Below, piece by piece: positions 57,105 through 64,000 of a stretch of DNA of 64,000 bases (positions are counted from its first letter, which is position 1; every line of letters starts with the position of its first letter). Both the position numbers and the translations under genes were made by a program. This stretch comes from Hominimerdicola alba 8 (GTDB taxonomy: Bacteria; Bacillota; Clostridia; Oscillospirales; Ruminococcaceae). The stretch lies in assembly GCF_000178155.2 (NCBI RefSeq), contig NZ_ADKM02000062.1:62001-126000 (forward strand), read 5' to 3'. The notes beneath the pieces were generated by a model, which saw only the letters and a program-made list of their open reading frames with translations, was not told where the DNA came from and made no database searches.

Positions 57105-59798
57105 ATGAAAGAATTACCAAAGACTTATGACCCCCGCGAAGTAGAAAAGCGTACCTACGAAGCGTGGGAGAAGAACGGGTGTTTTCGCGGGGTAGCCGAC
57201 CCCAAGAAGAAGCCCTATTCGATAGCTATGCCGCCCCCGAACGTTACAGGTCAGCTGCACATGGGTCACGCTGTTGACAACACCATGCAGGATATACTGA
57301 CACGTTTCAAGAGAATGCAGGGCTATGCCGCACTGTGGATACCCGGTACCGACCACGCCGCTATCGCAACAGAAGCAAAGATCGTTGAGGCTATGCGTCA
57401 GGAGGGGCTGACTAAGGCTGATCTGGGCAGAGAAAAGTTCATGGAGAGAGCATGGGCGTGGAAAGAAAAGTTCGGCGGCAGGATAGTTGAACAGCTGAGA
57501 ACACTTGGTACTTCCTGCGACTGGGAGCGCGAGCATTTCACTATGGACGAGCAGTGCTCTAAGGCTGTGCTGGAAGTATTCGTAAAACTCTATGAAGAGG
57601 GTCTTATCTATCGCGGCAACAGAATGGTAAACTGGTGCCCGAAATGCCAGACTTCAATATCCGATGCGGAAGTTGAGTATGAGAACAAGGACGGCAATTT
57701 CTGGCATATCCTCTACAAGGTCAAGGAAACAGGCGAGTTTCTTGAGATAGCAACCACACGTCCAGAAACGATGCTGGGCGATACTGCCGTTGCTATCAAT
57801 GCGGAAGACCCGAGATACAAGCATCTGCATGGCTGCCATGTCATACTCCCCCTGCTTGACAAGGAGATACCCATAGTATGCGATGAACACGCTGATATGG
57901 AAAAGGGTACAGGTGTCGTTAAGATAACCCCTGCCCACGACCCCAACGACTTTGAAGTTGGTCAGAGACATTCTCTGCCGAGCGTAAGATGCTTCACCTA
58001 CGACGGTCACATGACGGGCGCTGAGGACAAGGCGGCTTATGAAGAACTGAAAGCCAGCGGTCTGATGACTGAGGGCGAGCCTGAAGTCCTTGACTGCGGC
58101 AAGTATGCGGGCATGACCACCGCTGAGGCGAGAAAAGTCATTGTTGCCGATCTGGAGGCGCTGGGTCTGCTGAAAGAGGTAGAGCCGCTGAAACACGATG
58201 TCGGCACATGCTACCGCTGTCACTCGACTATCGAGCCGATGATTTCAAAGCAGTGGTTCGTTAAGATGAAGCCGCTGGCTGAACCTGCTATACAGGCTGT
58301 TGAAGAGGGCAAGATAAAGTTCGTGCCCGAAAGATTCACCAAAACTTACCTCAACTGGATGAGGGGCACACGCGACTGGTGCATCTCCCGTCAGCTGTGG
58401 TGGGGTCACAGGATACCTGCGTGGTACTGCGATGACTGCGGCGAGATAAACGTTGCAAAATCTGCACCATGCAAGTGCAAGAAGTGCGGCAGCACAAACC
58501 TGACACAGGACGAAGACTCGCTGGATACATGGTTCTCATCGGCACTGTGGCCTTTCAGCATACTGGGCTGGCCTGACAAGCAGTCTGATGACTTCAACTA
58601 CTTCTACCCCACAAGCACACTGGTAACGGGCTATGATATAATCGGTTTCTGGGTAAGCAGAATGATCTTCTCGGGTCTGGCTTACACGGGCAAGGCACCT
58701 TTTGACACTGTGCTGATACACGGTATCGTAAGAGATTCTCAGGGCAGAAAAATGTCGAAGTCGCTGGGCAACGGTATCGACCCGCTGGTAGTTATCGACC
58801 AGTACGGCGCTGATGCACTGAGATTTATGCTGGTACAGGGTTCTTCACCCGGAAACGACATGCGTTACAGCGAAGAAAAGATAGTTGCGATGAGAAACTT
58901 CACCAACAAGATATGGAACGCTTCACGCTTCCTGCTGATGAACATGACCATCGACAAGATAGAACTGCCTAAAGAACTGACTCTGGAAGACAAGTGGATA
59001 CTCTCAAGCCTTAACAAGGTGGCTAAGGAAGTTACTTACAACCTCGAACACTTCGAGATGGGCGTTGCCGCACAGAAGGTCTACGACTTTATCTGGAACA
59101 GCTTCTGCGACTGGTATATCGAACTGGCAAAGAACCGTTTCAACGGCGATGACGCACAGGCTAAGAAGAATGTTGAGAACGTGCTGGCTTACGTGCTGAC
59201 AGATATACTCAAACTTCTGCACCCGTTCATGCCTTTTATCACTGAGGAAATTTATCAGGCGCTCCCCCACGAGGAAGGCTTCCTGATGATGCAGAGCTGG
59301 GTAGACTACAAGCCCGAACTGGATTTCCCCGAAGATGAAGCAAGAATGGAGAAGATAATGGAAGCTGTACGCGCTGTACGCGAGTGCCGCTCGGGTCATA
59401 ATGTGCCCAACTCCAGAAAGGCTCACATAACCATCGTGACTGCGAACACTGCTGATTACGCTGAGGCAGGCGACTTCCTGAAGAGGCTGGCAAGCGCATC
59501 GGAAGTTACACTGACCACTGACGAACCTGCTGATGCAAGCGGCATGGTCACTGTTGCCACTGCTGATGCGAAACTCCTTCTGCCGCTGAGAGAACTGGTG
59601 GATATAGAAGCTGAAAAGGCGCGTATCACTAAGGAACTCGAAAAGGCTAACAAGGAACTGGATTTCGTAAACAGCAAGCTGAACAACGAAAAGTTCATGT
59701 CAAAAGCCCCCGAAAAGGTGGTAAACGAGATACGCGAGAAGGAAGTCAAGGCAAAAGCGCTGGTAGCTAACCTGACCGAGATGCTCAATAATCTCTGA
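57105..59798 (+). CDS. valS: Valyl-tRNA synthetase
   Basis: 897 residues, normal length. HIGH region PPPNVTGQLHMGHAVDN (about 44), GTDHAAIATEAKI, RGNRMVNWCPKCQTSISDAEVE, editing motif ATTRPETMLGDTAVA, DWCISRQLWWGHRIPAWYC, DTWFSSALWPFS and KMSKS as GRKMSKSLGNGIDP (about 550). A C-terminal coiled-coil arm (about 835-897) is typical of ValRS. It charges tRNA-Val. AAAGGAAAG precedes the ATG. Co-transcribed with ileS and closed by a strong terminator. Confidence 0.97.
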   Translation: MKELPKTYDPREVEKRTYEAWEKNGCFRGVADPKKKPYSIAMPPPNVTGQLHMGHAVDNTMQDILTRFKRMQGYAALWIPGTDHAAIATEAKIVEAMRQEGLTKADLGREKFMERAWAWKEKFGGRIVEQLRTLGTSCDWEREHFTMDEQCSKAVLEVFVKLYEEGLIYRGNRMVNWCPKCQTSISDAEVEYENKDGNFWHILYKVKETGEFLEIATTRPETMLGDTAVAINAEDPRYKHLHGCHVILPLLDKEIPIVCDEHADMEKGTGVVKITPAHDPNDFEVGQRHSLPSVRCFTYDGHMTGAEDKAAYEELKASGLMTEGEPEVLDCGKYAGMTTAEARKVIVADLEALGLLKEVEPLKHDVGTCYRCHSTIEPMISKQWFVKMKPLAEPAIQAVEEGKIKFVPERFTKTYLNWMRGTRDWCISRQLWWGHRIPAWYCDDCGEINVAKSAPCKCKKCGSTNLTQDEDSLDTWFSSALWPFSILGWPDKQSDDFNYFYPTSTLVTGYDIIGFWVSRMIFSGLAYTGKAPFDTVLIHGIVRDSQGRKMSKSLGNGIDPLVVIDQYGADALRFMLVQGSSPGNDMRYSEEKIVAMRNFTNKIWNASRFLLMNMTIDKIELPKELTLEDKWILSSLNKVAKEVTYNLEHFEMGVAAQKVYDFIWNSFCDWYIELAKNRFNGDDAQAKKNVENVLAYVLTDILKLLHPFMPFITEEIYQALPHEEGFLMMQSWVDYKPELDFPEDEARMEKIMEAVRAVRECRSGHNVPNSRKAHITIVTANTADYAEAGDFLKRLASASEVTLTTDEPADASGMVTVATADAKLLLPLRELVDIEAEKARITKELEKANKELDFVNSKLNNEKFMSKAPEKVVNEIREKEVKAKALVANLTEMLNNL

Positions 59799-59809
59799 AC
59801 ATAACAGCG

Positions 59810-59838
59810 AACCCCCTGAGAATATATCTCAGGGGGTT
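59810..59838 (+). terminator. Terminator of ileS-valS
   Basis: Perfect 12-bp stem AACCCCCTGAGA / TCTCAGGGGGTT, 5-base loop, then TTTCTTTC. Confidence 0.92.
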
Positions 59839-59948
59839 TTTCTTTCATATAAAGTTGGTCGCCCGACCGCTTTGACTCGCGCATAGCTTTGTGTTCTTAC
59901 TCAGCTTTATCTGGCGGCAAAGTTTCAGCTAAAACGGCTCGCTTTCGT

Positions 59949-59970
59949 TCATGCCAATAATTATGAATTA
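59949..59970. repeat. Short dispersed repeat, copy A
   Basis: TCATGCCAATRATYATGAATTA consensus, also at 63784-63805. Both copies lie downstream of coding genes in otherwise empty sequence. Confidence 0.5.
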
Positions 59971-59980
59971 TGAATTAAAT

Positions 59981-60535
59981 TTAAGCCCACGGGTTGGAGG
60001 ATTCGGGCTGACGTATGCCCGCAAGGAGAAATTGCTCCCACAGATACCACTTGCCGTCTTTGGCAAGACGAAGCGTCACTGCGCGGGGGCTGTCAGCACC
60101 GCCCGACTGCAAATACAGCTTGGCATAGCCCTGTTCCTGATATGAATAGGGGTTCTCGCTGACTTTTACAGTGTAAGGCTCGGCGGGCTTGTAGTCGTTA
60201 TTGGGGGTCGCACCGACAAAGTAACTGCGCGGCACATAGTCTGCCGCCGAAAAACGGTCGCGCAAAAACTGCTGTTCGTAGGCTGAAAGCGGCTGAGGAC
60301 CTTTCAGCAGGCCGAGCATCTGAATGCTCGCGTCCTTGTCCTGCGGATAGAAGCACAGCGCCAGCACTGTCAGCGCGGCAGTGTCAAAAGGGTTTGCAAG
60401 CGCCGCCTGCGGAAGTGCCGCAAACTCGGCAAAATTTTCGGGAAGCCGCGCGAAAGTAACATCAACCGTTCTGTTGCCCGACTGCTGAGGTGCGTTTGTC
60501 GAAACAGGTGTGCCAATATTGTCAAAAAGTCCCAT
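59981..60535 (-). CDS. Hypothetical protein, probable DUF6935-type
   Basis: 184 residues. A Gln/Ser/Thr-rich start, then VDVTFARLPENFAEFAALPQAALANPFDT in two blocks, CFYPQDKDASIQMLGLLKGP and a C-terminal strand block KYWYLWEQFLLAGIRQP-like (KWYLWEQFLLAG). This order resembles a family of uncharacterised clostridial proteins that I recall as DUF6935. Cytoplasmic by sequence. It is 42 bases downstream of the M48 peptidase gene and likely its operon partner. Confidence 0.6.
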   Translation of the reverse strand: MGLFDNIGTPVSTNAPQQSGNRTVDVTFARLPENFAEFAALPQAALANPFDTAALTVLALCFYPQDKDASIQMLGLLKGPQPLSAYEQQFLRDRFSAADYVPRSYFVGATPNNDYKPAEPYTVKVSENPYSYQEQGYAKLYLQSGGADSPRAVTLRLAKDGKWYLWEQFLLAGIRQPESSNPWA

Positions 60536-60577
60536 TAAAATTCTCCTTTCAGTCGTTGAGTGATATTCTTACAGAGT

Positions 60578-61921
60578 TTAACTCTGTGCCATTACGTGGT
60601 ATCTTATGGAAACAGGCGCATTCTGCCTGAACCATGTATTGCGTTCAAACCTGTCAGTGTGGTCGATGGAAATGTGCGCCACGCTGTATTCCTTGATCAG
60701 GAACTTCACCCTGATGTCAGCCTGTTCGCAGACGGATATGTTAGTGAAGCCCAGCGCCCTCAGTTCATCGACTACTGTGCGGTAATCCCTGCCGCAGTAG
60801 CCCGCATCGGAATACGGCACGCAGATCTGACCGGGATGCGCCGCACGCTGTTCCTGCTCGCTGAGCGGAACATAAGCCGATATCAGCCATGCGATGTCAG
60901 CAGGAAGCCATTCGCCCACCTTTATATCAGTCCTGCCGCCTGCTGTTATGGCGACTGCGCTGTTGACTGCCGCGCCGTCCGCCTGGGTGGTGCGGGTGAT
61001 GTTCACGTTGGTGAAGCCCGCTTCACGGAGTTCTGCCGCAACGGTGTTTGCGTCCTTTTTCAGGAAACTGCTCAGCGGCACGTTCATCGGCACATGGGTG
61101 CTCTGCTGACCGTTGTCGAGGTCATCGAGGTATTCCACCATGCGTTTGAAATCAGATGTGCTCGTCCACTTGTTGCACTGGTAAGCCCTAAGCGCGTTCA
61201 GCGGGTGGGTGGCGTGGTTGAACATCATGAACTCCATCACCTTGTTCCATGCCGACTCGTCCACCATCTTGTAATATTCCTCAGCCTGTTTCAGGAAAGC
61301 CGCTTTGTTCGCCGCTATGGGGATATTCTTATCAAAGCCTGCCAGACGCATACAGAGTTCGATGGTGTTTTCGCCCGAACCGTCGCAGACAGCCGCCGCC
61401 CTGTCAGCGGAATATTCACTGCACCGCATCCAGTAATAGAAAGCCATGCTGACAGGCTGGGTTATCAGCGGCGAGAGTTCCAGCATACTCAGCGCACCGC
61501 TCAGTATCAGTCTGCCCATAGTCAGGTATAGTACATGGTGGCAGGCGATATGTCCGCATTCATGGGCGAGAACAGTGGGCAGAAGTTCTTCGGGCACAGT
61601 GTTTATCAGCCCCGAAGTCATAACGATGAAAGGTTCATTATCGCCCGAAGTATAGGCGTTAGGATAGGGGTTCAGCGCCACGTAAAGTTCGGGGACGGGA
61701 ATATCGAGCCGCTCGCAGATAGGCACAAGCATATCGTGATACTTAGCCATCTGTGTTTCATCAGCCCTTACGTATGTTGAAAGGTTGAGCAGTTTGAACT
61801 GCCTTTCGTTCCATATCTTCATAAAGCCGCGAAGAAGCTGGGTAAAGCCCGGTATCGCTTTAAGTGCGTTGAGCGCAGTGCGGTCAGATTCATGGATAAA
61901 TAGGTCGTGATTTAATGCCAT
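60578..61921 (-). CDS. M48-family metallopeptidase with two C-terminal PASTA-like repeats
   Basis: 447 residues. The zinc site is VLAHECGHIACHH (about 118, HExxH plus) with a downstream EYSADRAAA Glu ligand (about 168), as in M48 peptidases. Hydrophobic segments near 128-155 could touch the membrane. About 278-345 (LKKDANTVAAELREAGFTNV) and 365-440 (YRTVVDELRALGFTNI) are two PASTA-like modules, usually found outside the cell on kinases and penicillin-binding proteins. There is no signal peptide, so the chain may be cytoplasmic. First gene after a good promoter. Confidence 0.8.
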   Translation of the reverse strand: MALNHDLFIHESDRTALNALKAIPGFTQLLRGFMKIWNERQFKLLNLSTYVRADETQMAKYHDMLVPICERLDIPVPELYVALNPYPNAYTSGDNEPFIVMTSGLINTVPEELLPTVLAHECGHIACHHVLYLTMGRLILSGALSMLELSPLITQPVSMAFYYWMRCSEYSADRAAAVCDGSGENTIELCMRLAGFDKNIPIAANKAAFLKQAEEYYKMVDESAWNKVMEFMMFNHATHPLNALRAYQCNKWTSTSDFKRMVEYLDDLDNGQQSTHVPMNVPLSSFLKKDANTVAAELREAGFTNVNITRTTQADGAAVNSAVAITAGGRTDIKVGEWLPADIAWLISAYVPLSEQEQRAAHPGQICVPYSDAGYCGRDYRTVVDELRALGFTNISVCEQADIRVKFLIKEYSVAHISIDHTDRFERNTWFRQNAPVSIRYHVMAQS

Positions 61922-62000
61922 TTTTTGTCACCTCAGTTGTTTTACTATCATCGGTCAGAAGCCGATCTCTTTTTTCTTGACGGAAAGTCCGTCCGCAATC

Positions 62001-62029
62001 ATTATATCACATACCGCCAAAACATGCAA
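62001..62029 (-). promoter_or_regulatory. Promoter of the M48 peptidase gene
   Basis: Minus strand TTGCAT, 17 bases, TATAAT. The roughly 75-base leader includes a CGGAC.TT..GTCCG-like small hairpin. Confidence 0.72.
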
Positions 62030-62118
62030 TAGTTATTAACTAATTTCGTGCAAATTGTTTCCTTTTCAACACCAAAGTTTCACCCTACGCACACCGACCC
62101 GATAACAGACAGCAAAAA

Positions 62119-62142
62119 AGCCGACGCATCACTGCATCGGCT
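62119..62142 (-). terminator. Terminator of gltA
   Basis: Minus strand AGCCGATGCA / TGCGTCGGCT with a 4-base loop, then six T. Confidence 0.9.
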
Positions 62143-62148
62143 CTGATA

Positions 62149-63495
62149 TCATCTGTTGTTTATCGGCACATATTCCCTTTCTTTGGAAACTGCCTTGTAT
62201 GCGGGTCTGATTATGCGCTTGCCTGTGACAAGTTCTTCAAACCTGTGTGCGCACCAGCCGGGCATTCTCGATACTGCGAACATGGGAGTAAACAGATCCT
62301 GCGGGATACCGAGCATTCTGTAGACGAAGCCCGAATACATATCCACGTTAGCGCACATAGCCTTGTCACTGCCCTTTACCTTCAGGAACAGTTCGGGTGT
62401 AAGGCGCTCGATAGTATCCAGCAGGCGGAACTCCTTCTCGAACTCCGTACCCTCAGCCATACGCTTTGCGTTAGCCTTAAGTATGACAGCGCGGGGGTCT
62501 GACAGGGTATATACTGCGTGACCCATGCCGTATATAAGACCCGATTTGTCGAATGCTTCCTTATTGAGCATCTTTATCAGGAAATCAGCGACCTCTCCCT
62601 CATCGTCCCAGTTGGCAACATTCGCCTTGATGCACTCGTGCATCGCTGACACCTTGATATTCGCGCCGCCGTGTTTAGGACCTTTCAGCGAGCCGATAGC
62701 TGCCGAATAAGCCGAATAGGGGTCAGTACCCGAAGAAGTCAGCACACGGCAGGCAAAAGTGGAGTTGTTGCCGCCGCCATGCTCAGCGTGGAGCATCATC
62801 AGCAGGTCGAGCAGTTTAGCTTCGTCATCGGTAAACTGCCTGTCGGGTCTGATGGCAGCCAGTATCATCTCGGCGGTGTTATGGTTGGGGTCAAGAGGGT
62901 GCAGGAACATCGTCTGATTGTCGAAAGTCCTCCGCTTGACCTGATATGCCAGCGTCATGATATAAGGCAGTTTGGAGATTATCGAGATAGCCGTCGCCAT
63001 TTCGTATTCGGGGGCGCGGTTCTCAGGGTTATCATCGTAGGAATAAAGCGCCAGTATCGCGCGGGACATCTTGTTCATGATATCCTTAGAAGGCGCTTTG
63101 AGTATCATATCCGAGAAGAAATCCTGCGGCAGCGGACGGTTCTCCGCTATCATCATCTTGAACGCCGCAAGTTCGTCCTTATTTGGCAGTTCACCCAGCA
63201 GCAGCAGATAAACTATCTCTTCAAAGCCGAAACGGTTCTCTTTCACCGCATTGCCTACAAGATCGTTGATATTGTAGCCGCGATAGATCAGCTGACCTTC
63301 TATGGGCATTCTTTCGCCCTCATTGACAACATAGCCGTGAACGTTACAGATGTTGGTAAGACCTGCTGTAACGCCTGTACCGTCGGCGTTTCGCAGACCT
63401 CTCTTAACGCTGTATCTGTCGTAGAACTTAGGGTCTATGGTGTTGTTTGTAACAAACTGCTGGCAGAGCAGCTTTCTCGCTGTATCGTTTACCAT
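62149..63495 (-). CDS. gltA: Citrate synthase
   Basis: 448 residues. It has GLTNICNVHGYVVNEGER, GQLIYRGYNINDLV, FLHPLDPNHN, the catalytic His pair in LLMMLHAEHGGGNNSTFACRV split over two stretches (about 240) and GLIYGMGHAVYTLSDPRA (about 320), and Asp in NVDMYSGFVYRMLGIP. Citrate synthase condenses oxaloacetate and acetyl-CoA; in this kind of anaerobe it feeds an incomplete cycle toward glutamate. Single gene with strong promoter and terminator. Confidence 0.95.
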   Translation of the reverse strand: MVNDTARKLLCQQFVTNNTIDPKFYDRYSVKRGLRNADGTGVTAGLTNICNVHGYVVNEGERMPIEGQLIYRGYNINDLVGNAVKENRFGFEEIVYLLLLGELPNKDELAAFKMMIAENRPLPQDFFSDMILKAPSKDIMNKMSRAILALYSYDDNPENRAPEYEMATAISIISKLPYIMTLAYQVKRRTFDNQTMFLHPLDPNHNTAEMILAAIRPDRQFTDDEAKLLDLLMMLHAEHGGGNNSTFACRVLTSSGTDPYSAYSAAIGSLKGPKHGGANIKVSAMHECIKANVANWDDEGEVADFLIKMLNKEAFDKSGLIYGMGHAVYTLSDPRAVILKANAKRMAEGTEFEKEFRLLDTIERLTPELFLKVKGSDKAMCANVDMYSGFVYRMLGIPQDLFTPMFAVSRMPGWCAHRFEELVTGKRIIRPAYKAVSKEREYVPINNR

Positions 63496-63529
63496 TATGC
63501 TTCATCTCACTTTCATCACGTATTTAAAT

Positions 63530-63558
63530 ATTATACCACAGTTCGCCCTTTTTGTCAA
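63530..63558 (-). promoter_or_regulatory. Promoter of gltA
   Basis: Minus strand TTGACA, 17 bases, TATAAT; about 35 bases to the start codon. Confidence 0.85.
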
Positions 63559-63821
63559 CTACCGCACAACGTTTAGAATTCATAATTCAGGGGAGAGTAT
63601 CGTGCGTTTATTTTAAGGGCGTTCGCATACGCCCACGCCCTACAGTTTGAAATGCGTTTCCCACAGGTGAGCGATAAATTCCCGCCGCGAAAGTTTGTTG
63701 TTCTTATCCGTTGGAGATGGTGGCAAACCCACACCCTCCCCTAAAATTTGGCACGACCTTGCGACGAAACGGCAAACTATCGGTCATGCCAATGATCATG
63801 AATTACGGATCGTGAATAAAA
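63559..63821. other. Gene-free spacer
   Basis: About 260 bases with no supported frame. It contains the second copy (63784-63805) of the short dispersed repeat at 59949. Confidence 0.5.
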
Positions 63822-63860
63822 AAAGCCCCCGATGCGCATAATAATACGCATCGGGGCTTT
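63822..63860 (-). terminator. Terminator of the right-edge gene
   Basis: Stem AAAGCCCC.GATGCG / CGCATCGGGGCTTT with one bulged base; T-run on the minus strand. Confidence 0.88.
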
Positions 63861-63866
63861 TAGTCA

Positions 63867-64000
63867 TCAGTATTCAAAGAAGCCTGTCTGCGCATCGGGT
63901 GCGGCAGGTTCAGCGTTGCCGCCCTGATCGGGGACAACAGGCTGGTCGGTTACTGCGGGAGCATCTGTGTATACAGGCTCGGTCGCGGCGGTATCAGACC
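63867..64000 (-). CDS. C-terminal end of an unknown protein, cut by window edge
   Basis: The last 43 residues of a minus-strand frame that enters from the right edge and stops at TGA (63867-63869). They are Pro/Ala/Thr/Asp-rich (EPVYTDAPAVTDQPVVPD) and end in QTGFFEY. This looks like a low-complexity tail of a secreted or membrane protein. No family can be assigned. Confidence 0.6.
   Translation of the reverse strand, partial: SDTAATEPVYTDAPAVTDQPVVPDQGGNAEPAAPDAQTGFFEY

Noticed and set aside
60560-61531. 323-residue plus-strand frame
   Set aside because: Antisense to the M48 peptidase gene with its zinc motif.

Overview
The window reads as an anaerobic, fibre-degrading low-to-mid GC Firmicute of the Ruminococcaceae/Oscillospiraceae, most like Ruminococcus albus. 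The reasons are a GH94 cellobiose phosphorylase, an SGNH (CE2-like) carbohydrate esterase with a sortase-type tail, a type IV pilus assembly cluster, meso-diaminopimelate dehydrogenase, a sensory-type [FeFe]-hydrogenase homologue, many c-di-GMP proteins, and sigma-A promoters with almost invariant 17-base spacers. No rRNA, tRNA, CRISPR array or prophage was seen. The species call is inference; no database search was possible.

Layout. 1-3.5 kb: minus-strand pilus operon (pilC, a pilM-pilN fusion, a pilO-like gene running off the edge). 3.6-11.2 kb: membrane protein, recG, an AT-rich EcsC-family gene, cellobiose phosphorylase, small membrane proteins. 11.4-13.8 kb: polar amino-acid ABC importer. 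14.8-18.4 kb: two overlapping sensor-kinase genes plus a LuxR-type regulator. 18.6-21.2 kb: ddh, a probable nitroreductase remnant, an exported surface protein. 21.9-26.2 kb: a FIST-EAL protein and a sugar-binding-fold regulator. 26.3-28.7 kb: PEP mutase and phosphonopyruvate decarboxylase. 28.9-32.9 kb: glmU, the esterase, a membrane protein. 33-43.3 kb: a signalling block. 43.6-51.7 kb: metY, lipoprotein and membrane genes, purB, spoIVB. 52-63.5 kb: ileS, valS, an M48 protease with PASTA-like repeats, citrate synthase.

The most unusual region is 33-43.3 kb. Under two near-identical promoters, the minus strand carries a coiled-coil scaffold-like protein and a sensory-hydrogenase homologue with a chemoreceptor-like helical tail, then a zinc-ribbon/leucine-rich protein, a serine/threonine-kinase-like protein with a C-terminal cysteine motif, a von Willebrand A protein, a PP2C phosphatase, a GGDEF diguanylate cyclase and a protein with a (GYPQQ..) tandem repeat. 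The kinase/vWA/PP2C core matches the published TerY-P triad; its pairing with a hydrogenase-type redox sensor and c-di-GMP output is what I regard as the candidate undescribed system.

The second theme is non-coding. A family of 110-250 bp elements with ~23-bp imperfect terminal inverted repeats lies between genes; two copies have perfect 8-bp target duplications and one has a 7/8 match. A separate ~103-bp palindrome occurs alone twice and is nested at the same internal site in two of the larger elements, giving filled and empty sites for comparison.
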